Assembly: GCA_020847975.1 (NCBI GenBank)
Contig: JADLBD010000282.1
Location: 1-64,000 of the forward strand
DNA: 64,000 bases
Origin: Bryobacterales bacterium
Lineage (GTDB): Bacteria > Acidobacteriota > Terriglobia > Bryobacterales > Bryobacteraceae
Direction: 5' to 3'
Every line of letters begins with the position of its first letter. Within the stretch, counting starts at the first letter, position 1. The translations under genes and the position numbers were made by a program. The notes beneath the pieces were generated by a model. The model worked only from the letters and a program-made list of their open reading frames with translations, was not told the origin of the DNA and did not search any database. Positions 41,973 through 50,711 of the stretch are shown here, one piece after another.

Positions 41973-42551
41973 ATGAAGACTTTTGCTCAGTTCCGGCAGC
42001 AGGCGGTGTTCTTGAGAGAATCCAGCGGTTCCACCAACATCGAAAAGACGCTTTTGAAGGCGTTGAAGGTCTTAAAGCTATTCAACGTCCCACATTATGT
42101 TTGTGGCGATTTTGCCGTGCAGGAGCGTGGATATCCACGGTTCACGGTGGATGTAGACATCATTGTGCCGGATGTGGAGTTTGCTATCGAGAAGTTGTCG
42201 CTGAACGGTTTCAAACAGAACCACGGCTCCAAGATGACTGTGACGGATCGTGAGACCAAAGTTGAGGTCGATCTTCTGCCGGGCGGGAGAAAAGTCGATC
42301 CCGGCCCCTTAGCCTTACCCATGCCCACCCAGGTTTCGGACAAGCCGCAAGTACTGACCTTGGAGAAACTGATTTCCTCCAAGCTGTCGACGTACATGGG
42401 ACGCGGCATTGACCGCAGCCAGGATTACGCCGATGTCGTCCAACTAGTGAAGGCAAACCGCTTATCAAGGAACTTCGGCGTCGATGCGAAGGTTCGGGAC
42501 GAATACCACAAGATCTGGGATGCGCTTCACCAGCCGGACAAGAACGTGTGA
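41973..42551 (+). CDS. Nucleotidyltransferase-fold (AbiEii/MNT-like) protein
   Basis: A 192-residue protein. After an N-terminal helix the core reads VPHYVCGDFAVQERGYPRFTVDVDIIV, the pattern of minimal nucleotidyltransferase and AbiEii-type proteins (Gly-x-x-Ala, Arg-x-T, D-x-D). The second acidic region is VEVDLLPGG, and LEKLISSKLSTYMGRGIDRSQDYADVV matches the helical end of this family. The usual GG start of the active site is GD here. Members act in toxin-antitoxin and phage-defence systems by transferring nucleotides; no antitoxin partner is adjacent, so it may be a solitary or degraded member. Confidence 0.7.
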   Translation: MKTFAQFRQQAVFLRESSGSTNIEKTLLKALKVLKLFNVPHYVCGDFAVQERGYPRFTVDVDIIVPDVEFAIEKLSLNGFKQNHGSKMTVTDRETKVEVDLLPGGRKVDPGPLALPMPTQVSDKPQVLTLEKLISSKLSTYMGRGIDRSQDYADVVQLVKANRLSRNFGVDAKVRDEYHKIWDALHQPDKNV

Positions 42552-42554
42552 AGC

Positions 42555-44633
42555 TTACCCCTCGAACACTACCATCTGATGCCCGTTCACCACGGGCACG
42601 GTCACCCTGGCGTAGCCTTCGCGGTAGTCACAGCTCAGATCCTGGCGCTGCGGCGCGAGATAAACTTTCGCGGGACGGCGCGGCAGGCGGGCCGCCAGCG
42701 CCACATCGCGCAGCGGGATGACATCCTCGACGATGTCCAGGTCCGGGCTGCGCCGCTCGGGAATATAGTGCAGCACGTGGAGAATGTGCCGGCCGCGCTG
42801 CGTGGTCATGGTCACCTGCGCGGTGGTGGGCAGTTCCGCCCGTACCAGAGGATCCGGCAAAAGCCGCCGGAGCGCATTCGCCACCAGTTGCCGGTAGACC
42901 GGGTAGCCGTGGCGCGCGTAGGCCCGGAAGATGGGGACTGCGAAGTACACTATGCGTCCGCGCTGGGCAGCCGCGGCGTAGCCGGTGGGTTTCTGATAGG
43001 GTGTCTGCTCCACCTGAAAATGACGGTAATCCTTGTCGAAGTAGCCGGCCCACACGCGCGCCAGTTCCGTCGTGCCCGGCTGCGCCTTCACCGCAGACCC
43101 CGTCTCATACATCTCGTGCACCATGTCGGGGACGCCCTCGCGGAGCGGTTCGAGCGCTTCGATGTACTGGGATTCGTGCTTCCAGGGGCCCTCGTAATCG
43201 AGCCCCATACCGGGTAGCGCAAAGCCTCTCCCGGCCGGGTCAAGCCCCGCTTCATGACTGAGGATCAGCCCGCCGCCCGCTTCGACATACGCCGCGAGTT
43301 TGTCGCGCAGCGCCTCATCCAGGCGGTAGTCGTCGGCCAGGATCAGCGCCTTGTAACGGGAGAACCCGGACTCGCGATCGAGCACGTCGAATTGCTGGCG
43401 CAGTTGGGTGAGCATGCGGTTGACGCCCATGGCGGAGTCGTTGCCGCGCGCCGCGGCCGGCGGGTAGAGGAAGGCGACCTCGGTGACGGCGGCGGCTCCA
43501 TCGCACCAGGGCTCTTTCTCAGCCACTGAGCGATAGGTGCGCGCGATGCGCTCGTAGGTGCGCGGGTTCAGCCGGCCGTCCGGGTGCAGGTGGTCGCCGA
43601 TGGCGCACCTGGTGGCCTGCGCCAGCATGCTGAAGCATTCGTAATCAAGCGCCGCCTGGTTGCGCACCGTGCCGAAATCGCCCCAACTGCGGTGGAACGC
43701 GCCGGTCATCCCCTGGGCCTCCAAGCCGAAGTTGCGCAAATAGCGCGAAGTCATCTGAAAATGGCCGTAGCCCCAGCTTCCGCCGGGCAGCGATTCGATC
43801 TCGAGGTGGGTGTAATCGGAGGCAACCTGCCGCAGAAACTGGGGATCCTGCCCCAGGCGGAAGGGGCCGTTGATATACACGCTGGCCTTGGGCTTGCGCG
43901 CCCGCACCGTGGCGGCGAAACGGTCCATGGCGCGCTTCATCACGATGTAGGCGTGCTTGCGGCGGTCTTCCGCCCTGGTGCTGTCCAAGCCGAGCTTCTC
44001 GCGATCTTCCATGCACGAAGGGCCATGGCAGCCCGCGGGCGGGTGGTTGTAGTTGTCGTAAAACAGGCCGTCGGCTTCGTAGTTCTGAAGCACCTCGCCG
44101 GCCTGCGCCAGGATGTAATCCAGGTATGGCGTGTTGACGCAGACCAGCCCCAGGTTGGGGGTCAGCGGCCCGGCGCCCCCGCGGTGCCCGTACGACTTGC
44201 CTTCCGCGTCCAGGGCGCGCCATTCCGCATGCTTGCGCCAGATGTGCTGGTCGTACATGGTGCTGATGTAAACCGGCACGCGGATGCCCTGCCGGTGGCA
44301 GGCCTCGATCATGCCGCCTACCAGGTCGGCCTTCAGGTTCGGATGCCTCACTCCCACCTTGGTCGGGTAATAGGACATGCCGTGATGGCATTTCGCAAAA
44401 ATGGTGATGGAGTTGACCGAGGCTTCCTTGAGCACGCGCGCGAACTCCTCGGCGTGGAAATGCTCACCCACGCCGGTGATCGCCGGAGAAGTATGAAAGT
44501 CGAGGTGGATGTGGCGGAAGGAGACCACGCCGGGCGGAATCCCGGCCCCCGGCGCGAAGCTCGCAAACCCGAGGAACCCCAGGCCGGCGGCGGCGCTCTG
44601 GAGCAGTTCGCGACGCGAAGTGTCGATCGGCAT
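42555..44633 (-). CDS. Exported glycoside-hydrolase-like protein (GHL6/beta-galactosidase trimerisation type)
   Basis: A 692-residue protein read from ATG 44633 with AGGAGAG upstream. The leader MPIDTSRRELLQSAAAGLG is twin-arginine-like. Residues about 30-400 form a TIM barrel matching the hypothetical glycosyl hydrolase 6 type (FRHIHLDFHTSPAITGVGE; NSITIFAKCHHGMSYYPT; VPVYISTMYDQHIW). About 410-600 hold a trimerisation-like fold (ALILADDYRLDEALRDKL; YVEAGGGLILSHEAG). It ends in a beta-sandwich. Close relatives occur in glycan-degrading loci; the reaction is unknown. It follows the next gene by 53 bases in the same operon. Several Cys lie in CHGPSCMEDRE. Confidence 0.78.
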   Translation of the reverse strand: MPIDTSRRELLQSAAAGLGFLGFASFAPGAGIPPGVVSFRHIHLDFHTSPAITGVGEHFHAEEFARVLKEASVNSITIFAKCHHGMSYYPTKVGVRHPNLKADLVGGMIEACHRQGIRVPVYISTMYDQHIWRKHAEWRALDAEGKSYGHRGGAGPLTPNLGLVCVNTPYLDYILAQAGEVLQNYEADGLFYDNYNHPPAGCHGPSCMEDREKLGLDSTRAEDRRKHAYIVMKRAMDRFAATVRARKPKASVYINGPFRLGQDPQFLRQVASDYTHLEIESLPGGSWGYGHFQMTSRYLRNFGLEAQGMTGAFHRSWGDFGTVRNQAALDYECFSMLAQATRCAIGDHLHPDGRLNPRTYERIARTYRSVAEKEPWCDGAAAVTEVAFLYPPAAARGNDSAMGVNRMLTQLRQQFDVLDRESGFSRYKALILADDYRLDEALRDKLAAYVEAGGGLILSHEAGLDPAGRGFALPGMGLDYEGPWKHESQYIEALEPLREGVPDMVHEMYETGSAVKAQPGTTELARVWAGYFDKDYRHFQVEQTPYQKPTGYAAAAQRGRIVYFAVPIFRAYARHGYPVYRQLVANALRRLLPDPLVRAELPTTAQVTMTTQRGRHILHVLHYIPERRSPDLDIVEDVIPLRDVALAARLPRRPAKVYLAPQRQDLSCDYREGYARVTVPVVNGHQMVVFEG

Positions 44634-44686
44634 GTGAAACTCTCCTGTCGGAAGTGGATGGCCAGCGGTCAGCCGGCGAAGCCCAT

Positions 44687-46972
44687 TTATTGTGCGATAC
44701 GCGAGTTGAGTCCGTGCTGCTTCGAATAGGCCGGGATCTCGCGCTCGAGCACGCCGCGGAGCTGCTGGATCTTTTCGGCCAGCACCTCCGGAGTGTAAAA
44801 GTAGTCCTGTTCCCACTCGTAGCCCAGGCGGGAATCGCGCATCTGGGTGTCGCGCGAGGCGCGGGTGCGCGCGAGTTCCTCTCGGGCAATGGCGGCCATG
44901 CGGTTCAAGGCGGCGGTTTTCTCCGCTGCGCCTGCGGCCTGAGCCAGCTTCAGACGCAGGTCTTCAAATTCCAGGACGGCGGCGTCGCTGCGCATCATCC
45001 GCTGTAACTGCTCGGCCAGCAGCACTTCGCGAAACGCCGGGCGGCGCTTGCCGGCGGGCGCCTGGAGCGCGGCGCGGCGGTAGCTCTCGAGCCCTTTCTC
45101 CATCTCGTCGGCGGCCGCCAGCAGGTACTTGTGAAAGACCGGCAGGCTGAAAGGGCTGGCGTAGCGCGCGGCGGCATTGGTCTTGTTGCTGAAGTCCGGC
45201 GTCAGGATCACGCGCTCCGGGGCATAGGGCCAGTACTTACTCACCCGCACCCCGCCGGCCTGGATGCCAGGAAGGGCCCAACTGTGCTCCACCTCGATGG
45301 CGCGCACCTTGGGCTGCTCGAAGAACAGCGGCGAGCCGATGGCGTTGGTGGTCCCCATGTTGGGACCGGTGTCGGGCAGCAGCGCGATGGCCTTGCTGAA
45401 GTGGTTCCAGGCGGTGAGCGCCAGGTCTTCGCTGCCGGGGCCGAACTCCCGCCGCGCAATCGATTTCAGCAGATCATCGAGCGGCGGCGCGTCCGACCAA
45501 CTGTACCAGTTGCGCAGTTCCGCCACCCAGTTGGGCTTGAAGCCGTAGCTCCAGGTCTCCATGGCGCCGTCGATTTTGTGGTTCTCGAGTTCCTGGTAGC
45601 GGGCATGCCACTGGTAGGGGAAGGGCAGGTAAGGGAAGGTGCCGAACTGCCAGCTCGCGAAGGTATCGGCCTTGGCGAAGACCTTCATGCCGCGCCGGCG
45701 GGCGCGCTCGATCTGCGCCGCCGACACTTCCGCCGGACCCACCTCGTTGATGGCGTAGTCCTTGAGATAGCCCTCCTCGCCGTCGCGGGTGAACGTTTTG
45801 CCGTTTTCCCAGGTGACCAGCGGAATGACGTCCTGGGCATAGCGGTCGATGACGTAGCGCTTGGTGTCCACCGAGCGCGCGCGAAAATCGATGTTGTAAT
45901 CCCAGGGCAGCACCTCGATGGCCGGATTGATCTTGTGCATCTCCTCAGCGGCGACGGCCACCCCGCGCGTCCAGGCGTCGATCCACTTGCGGATGTCGGC
46001 GCGGTTCCAGGAGGGCCAGCGCTCGTAATCGAAGCCTTCGATGAGCAGCACGTAGCCGCGAATTTCCGGAAACTGCGTGACGTTGTCGCGCACCAGTTTG
46101 CGCAGCGCGGCCTCGTTCCCGGGTGTGCCATCCAGGTGGTGCATGATGGGCGCGTAGACATCCAGGCCGTAGCGCGCCGCGCGGTCAATGAGGTCGCGCA
46201 TGCGCGCCGGGTCCTGCCGCCGAATCATGTAGTTGTAGGGCCAGCCCGCCATCACCCCGTTCGGATTGGCGTACACCGAGGCGTAGATGGCGTCGAAACC
46301 GTGGTGGGCGATCATCGAGAGATACGTGTCGGGCCACTCCATCCAGCCGAGGCCCGAGAGCGTCATGCGCGCGCCGTAGAGGCTGTGGCGCACGGTGTTG
46401 AGGCCGCGCGGCAGGAAGGGTGCTTCCCGCAGGCTCATACGCGCTTCCAGGTTGTAGAGCCCGTACATGGCCCCGCGCTCGTCGTAGCCGCAGATCGCGA
46501 TACGCTCAGGCCCTACGATGATCTGGTAATCCTTGCGGGCGGTGAGCGAACCGCCGCAACCAGGCATCTGGCCGCGCGTGCCCGCCACCACGGCACGGCT
46601 CATGCCACTCCATTCCGCCAGCGAGGCGGGCGTTTCCACTGCAACCTCCACCTGCATGGCGCGGTGGAGGTAATCCCGGAAATCCTCGGCCGCATGGCGC
46701 AGCACCGGGCCGGCATCGCCGGCGATGGCCAGCGTCCAGCCCTGCGCGGGCAGCGCCAGTTCCTCGGCGGCCGGCTTGGCGGCGGAATTGCGGCGCAGCG
46801 GCTCGGTCCAGGTTTCAATGGCCTTGCGGAAGTCGTGGGGCCGCTCGATGGGCAGGGCGGGGAGGGCGCGGGTAGCGAACTGGGCGGCGGAGACTGGCGC
46901 CTCGGCGGCGACGGCGGAGGACGCGCACAGCAGCGCGGCAGCCAGAAGCGCCGGATGGCGAGAAAGCTGCAT
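44687..46972 (-). CDS. Exported alpha-glucuronidase-related glycoside-hydrolase-like protein
   Basis: A 761-residue protein from ATG 46972 with a signal peptide (ALLAAALLCASSAVA). The N-terminal domain (about 75-190) resembles the accessory domain of alpha-glucuronidases and GH20 enzymes: LRHAAEDFRDYLHRAM, YQIIVGPERIAICGYDERGAMYGLYNLE. A TIM barrel follows (FDAIYASVYANPNG; YGLDVYAPIMHHLDG; ELRNWYSW) and the C-terminus is helical. Substrate unknown but probably an acidic or N-acetylated sugar. It is the first gene of the two-gene minus-strand unit divergent from a TonB receptor that has a strong promoter. The plus-strand lipoprotein beyond that receptor shares the layout of its first domains. 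Confidence 0.7.
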   Translation of the reverse strand: MQLSRHPALLAAALLCASSAVAAEAPVSAAQFATRALPALPIERPHDFRKAIETWTEPLRRNSAAKPAAEELALPAQGWTLAIAGDAGPVLRHAAEDFRDYLHRAMQVEVAVETPASLAEWSGMSRAVVAGTRGQMPGCGGSLTARKDYQIIVGPERIAICGYDERGAMYGLYNLEARMSLREAPFLPRGLNTVRHSLYGARMTLSGLGWMEWPDTYLSMIAHHGFDAIYASVYANPNGVMAGWPYNYMIRRQDPARMRDLIDRAARYGLDVYAPIMHHLDGTPGNEAALRKLVRDNVTQFPEIRGYVLLIEGFDYERWPSWNRADIRKWIDAWTRGVAVAAEEMHKINPAIEVLPWDYNIDFRARSVDTKRYVIDRYAQDVIPLVTWENGKTFTRDGEEGYLKDYAINEVGPAEVSAAQIERARRRGMKVFAKADTFASWQFGTFPYLPFPYQWHARYQELENHKIDGAMETWSYGFKPNWVAELRNWYSWSDAPPLDDLLKSIARREFGPGSEDLALTAWNHFSKAIALLPDTGPNMGTTNAIGSPLFFEQPKVRAIEVEHSWALPGIQAGGVRVSKYWPYAPERVILTPDFSNKTNAAARYASPFSLPVFHKYLLAAADEMEKGLESYRRAALQAPAGKRRPAFREVLLAEQLQRMMRSDAAVLEFEDLRLKLAQAAGAAEKTAALNRMAAIAREELARTRASRDTQMRDSRLGYEWEQDYFYTPEVLAEKIQQLRGVLEREIPAYSKQHGLNSRIAQ

Positions 46973-47106
46973 ACGGCGAGTATCCACTAACTCTTGCCGC
47001 GGATGCAAGTCAATCCTTGCCCTTCTCTGCATGGGTTGCGTGCACAATTCCTAGGGAAAACGCATTCTTTCGGAGACGGAGATGTCTCTGCACGGGTTTT
47101 TGGGGC

Positions 47107-47134
47107 TTGACATCCGGTATACAAACACTATACT
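47107..47134 (+). promoter_or_regulatory. Sigma70-type promoter with overlapping GTATA inverted repeat
   Basis: A perfect TTGACA (47107-47112) and TATACT (47129-47134) are 16 bases apart. The inverted repeat GTATA-N7-TATAC (47117-47133) overlaps the spacer and -10, recalling GntR-family operators (GGTATAC half-site). A further CATAC follows at 47140-47144. The first base of the transcript would be near 47141, 38 bases before the receptor ATG. A repressor in this window was not identified. Confidence 0.7.
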
Positions 47135-47178
47135 GACCGCATACAGATCCTACGCTTCAGGATCTTAAGGAGAGTGCT

Positions 47179-50100
47179 ATGCGTCAGAATTGCCACTACG
47201 CGATTGTGCTCGCGTTCCTTCCTGTGTCTCTCGCTTTGATTCCATTGGCTGCACAGTCCATCATGGGCTCGGTTTCGGGCCGTGTGGTAGATCCGTCGGG
47301 CAACGTGATCGTGGGTGCGCCCGTGGTATTGATGAACGAGCGAACCAGTGACGTGCGCAGAGTGGATACTAATGAGCTCGGCGCTTTTGCGTTCCCCTCG
47401 GTGCAACCGGGGGTCTATACGCTGCGTGTCGAACAGCAGGGTTTCCAGTCCGTGGAACGAACGGGCATGAACCTGAGCGCCAACGAGCGGCTGGCGCTCG
47501 GAGACATTCCGCTCCAGATCGGCGCGGTAACGGAAAAGGTCACGGTGCAGGCGGCAGGGGAGGTGGTCCAGACCGCCAGTTCGGACCACTCCGCGGAATT
47601 GACGTCCAGCCAGATCAACATGATTCTGGTTCGTGGGCGAGACGTCATGTCGCTGCTGCGCACCATGCCCGGCGTGACCTACACGCCCGACACGGACGCG
47701 GTGGGGGAAAACCTGGGCACCAGTTTTCCGAATATCCAGGGCGGGCGCTACGAGTGGAACACTCTGAACGTGGATGGCTTGGCCGGCAACGATCTCGGCA
47801 ATCCGTACACTGGTTCGAGTTCGATCAATCTTGACGCCATCTCCGACGTGAAAGTGCTGCTCAACAACTACCAGGCCGAGTACGGCCGCAACGGCGGCGC
47901 GTTCATTAATGTGGTGACCAAGAGCGGCACCCAGCAGTTTCACGGGAGCGGCTACTGGTACAAGCGCCACGAGATGCTCAACGCCAACAACTTCTTCAAC
48001 AATCTGAACCGGGTGGCCAAGCCGGTGTACCGTTACAACACGCTGGGCGTCACGGTGGGCGGGCCCGTCTATATTCCAGGCAAGTTCAATTCCCGCAGGG
48101 AGAAGCTGTTCTTCTTCTATTCGTTTGAAGACTGGGGCAGCAAGTCACCGCGGGCTCTACAGCAGACCACAGTCCCAACGGCCCTGGAGCGCTCGGGGAA
48201 TTTCGGCCAAACGCTCGACGTGAGCGGAGCCCTCATCGTAATGAGAGATCCCACTGCGGGGAGCCCCTTTCCGGAAAACGTGGTTCCCGCCAGCCGAATC
48301 AACAAGAACGGCCAGATTCTGCTCAACGTCTTCCCGCAGCCGAATGCCCCCAACCGCGCCGTGACGCGGGGCGCCTACAACTACAATTTCAGCCAGAGCT
48401 GGAAAATTCCCAAGCAGCAACACCTGTTCAAGATCGATTACCTGCCGACCGGTAAGGACCGCTTCTCGGTGCGCGGTTCGACGTGGCGGGCCGACAACCA
48501 GGGGTATGGCGCTCCGGCGGGAGGGCGGGCCACCTGGGACGAGATCCTCTCGCGTTATCTGTTCCGGTTCCCGAGCCTGGTCGTGAATTACACCAGAACC
48601 ATCAGTCCCAGCATGGTCAACGAGTTCTCCGCGGGCGCGGGACACAGCATGGAAGAGGCCACGCCGCTGAACGACGGCGACCTGAAGAAGTTGAACCGCG
48701 CCGCCCTGGGCATGACCCTGGGACAGTTCTACCCGCAGAACAATCCCTTAAATTTCATCCCCATGGCCTCATTCGGCGGCGTGCCGGCAGCGGCGGATAT
48801 CGGTTGGGACGGCCGCTTCCCCATGCACGGGGCAGACACCACGTTCAACTTCAGCGACAACTTCAGTTGGATTCGCGGAGCGCATGCGTTCAAGTTCGGG
48901 ATCTTTGCGGACCGGGGCCGGGAGTACGAGGGCGAGGACGGCACCTTCGCCGGCAACTTCTCGTTTGCCCGCGACGTGAACAATCCGCTGGACGCCAACT
49001 ACGCATATGCCAATGCCGTCCTTGGCAACTATTACTCCTATGTGGAGTCCACGTCGCGGCCGGGCTACAACGGGCGCAGCACGATTCTGCAATGGTTCGC
49101 TCAGGACACCTGGAAGGTGACCCGGAAGCTGACCCTGGATGCCGGACTCCGGTTCGTCTGGTACACGCCATGGACGCAGAAGAACGGAACCAGCGCGGCG
49201 TTCTCACCGGAGCGGTATCAGCTCTCCAAGGCTCCGGTTCTATACCTGCCGGCGCTGGACGCAAACGGGCGGCGCGTCGCCCGAAACCCGCTTACTGGGC
49301 AACTCGCCATCCCGCCGCTGATCGGCGTGTACGTACCCAATTCCGGAGATCCGATTAACGGCATGGTGCTCGGCACGGACAACACCTACCCCGCGGGATT
49401 CAAAGAGCAGCAGCCGGTACTGGTGGAGCCCCGCATCGGTCTTGCATACGACGTGTTCGGCAACGGCAAGATGGCCATCCGGGCCAGCTTCGGAACATTC
49501 CACAACACCCGCACGGTAGGCGGGCCGCCGGTGGTGGCCTCGAAGTTCAATCCGCCGCGGCAGTACAACCCGACGCTGTACTACGGGAACATGGAGGCGA
49601 TGCAGGGCGCCAGCAGCTATCTGTCGCCTCCCGGAACGGTGTACGGCTTCGAGAAGGCGTCCAAGACACCCACACTGTACAGCTACACCTTCGGCATCCA
49701 GCGCAATCTGGGTGCGGGCACGGTGCTGGATGCGGCTTATGTGGGCAATGTGACCCGGCACGTTCTGCAGATCCGCAACTTGAACTTGGTGCCCTACGGC
49801 GCGCGGTTCCTGCCGCAAAACGCCGATCCCACGAATCCGTCCACTTTTCTGAACGACAACTACTTCCGCCCTTATCCGGGTTACGGCAACATCAACTATT
49901 ACGAGAACGGCGGAACCACCAATTACAACGCCCTACAGATCTCGCTGAACCGGCGGTTCACCCGGGCTCTACAGTTCGGCATGTCCTACACCTGGTCCAA
50001 GGCCATGGATTTCAGCACCAACGAACAGTCCACGGTCTCCACCTACGCGCCGCGGCGTGTGTGGAACTATGGCAAGTCCGCATTCGACCAGACCCACAAC

Positions 50101-50652
50101 CTGGTATTGAACTACATTTGGGATGTGCCGAAGCTGAGCAAGCAGTGGGACAACCCTGGGGTGCGGGTGGTGTTCGACAACTGGCAGGTGGCCGGCTTCA
50201 CGGCTTTTGTGAGCGGGCAGCCAAGCGGCGTAGGTTTCAGCACGGTGGATGGAGCGGACATCACCGGCGGCGGCGACGGAGCGCGCATTATTGTGACCGG
50301 AAAAGCCCCGCTCTCGCACGGGGAACGCAGCTTCCTGAACTGGTTCAACACCGGCGTGTTTGCCCGTCCGCCCAGAGGCAGCATGGGGAATGCGCCGAAG
50401 GACGTCTTCAGGCTGCCGGGTGTTAACAACTGGGACATCTCGCTGTTCAAGAACTTCCTGATCGTGAGCGAGCCGCGCTACCTGCAATTCCGCTGGGAGA
50501 TGTACAATGCGTTCAACCATACGCAGTTCCAGAGCGTGGACGCTACGGCGCGATTCGACGCGCAGGGCAACCAGGTGAACGCGCGATTCGGCCAGGTGAC
50601 GGCGGCGCGGGCGGCGCGCGTCATTCAGTTATCGCTGCGTTTCAGCTTCTGA
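47179..50652 (+). CDS. Oar-like TonB-dependent receptor of a glycan-utilisation locus
   Basis: A 1157-residue outer-membrane receptor with AAGGAG upstream and a signal peptide (IVLAFLPVSLALIPLAAQ). The carboxypeptidase-regulatory-like domain is at about 28-118 (GSVSGRVVDPSGNVI; NELGAFAFPSVQPGVYTL); the plug has NNYQAEYGRNGGAFINVVTKSG, and the barrel ends LSLRFSF with terminal Phe. It has the clearest promoter in the window, overlapped by an operator-like repeat, so it is probably induced by a specific ligand. It is divergent from two exported glycoside-hydrolase-like genes, and a hydrolase-like lipoprotein follows 59 bases later, together forming a likely substrate locus. Confidence 0.93.
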   Translation: MRQNCHYAIVLAFLPVSLALIPLAAQSIMGSVSGRVVDPSGNVIVGAPVVLMNERTSDVRRVDTNELGAFAFPSVQPGVYTLRVEQQGFQSVERTGMNLSANERLALGDIPLQIGAVTEKVTVQAAGEVVQTASSDHSAELTSSQINMILVRGRDVMSLLRTMPGVTYTPDTDAVGENLGTSFPNIQGGRYEWNTLNVDGLAGNDLGNPYTGSSSINLDAISDVKVLLNNYQAEYGRNGGAFINVVTKSGTQQFHGSGYWYKRHEMLNANNFFNNLNRVAKPVYRYNTLGVTVGGPVYIPGKFNSRREKLFFFYSFEDWGSKSPRALQQTTVPTALERSGNFGQTLDVSGALIVMRDPTAGSPFPENVVPASRINKNGQILLNVFPQPNAPNRAVTRGAYNYNFSQSWKIPKQQHLFKIDYLPTGKDRFSVRGSTWRADNQGYGAPAGGRATWDEILSRYLFRFPSLVVNYTRTISPSMVNEFSAGAGHSMEEATPLNDGDLKKLNRAALGMTLGQFYPQNNPLNFIPMASFGGVPAAADIGWDGRFPMHGADTTFNFSDNFSWIRGAHAFKFGIFADRGREYEGEDGTFAGNFSFARDVNNPLDANYAYANAVLGNYYSYVESTSRPGYNGRSTILQWFAQDTWKVTRKLTLDAGLRFVWYTPWTQKNGTSAAFSPERYQLSKAPVLYLPALDANGRRVARNPLTGQLAIPPLIGVYVPNSGDPINGMVLGTDNTYPAGFKEQQPVLVEPRIGLAYDVFGNGKMAIRASFGTFHNTRTVGGPPVVASKFNPPRQYNPTLYYGNMEAMQGASSYLSPPGTVYGFEKASKTPTLYSYTFGIQRNLGAGTVLDAAYVGNVTRHVLQIRNLNLVPYGARFLPQNADPTNPSTFLNDNYFRPYPGYGNINYYENGGTTNYNALQISLNRRFTRALQFGMSYTWSKAMDFSTNEQSTVSTYAPRRVWNYGKSAFDQTHNLVLNYIWDVPKLSKQWDNPGVRVVFDNWQVAGFTAFVSGQPSGVGFSTVDGADITGGGDGARIIVTGKAPLSHGERSFLNWFNTGVFARPPRGSMGNAPKDVFRLPGVNNWDISLFKNFLIVSEPRYLQFRWEMYNAFNHTQFQSVDATARFDAQGNQVNARFGQVTAARAARVIQLSLRFSF

Positions 50653-50711
50653 TCATGGCGGCGAAACCAGCCACCGGGCGGGCTCCCTTTTGCATCCGCA
50701 GTGGAGGACTC

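Noticed and set aside
45131..46990. Plus-strand open frame of about 619 residues
   Set aside because: It lies entirely opposite the exported alpha-glucuronidase-related gene, which has a signal peptide and coherent domains; the opposite frame has neither.
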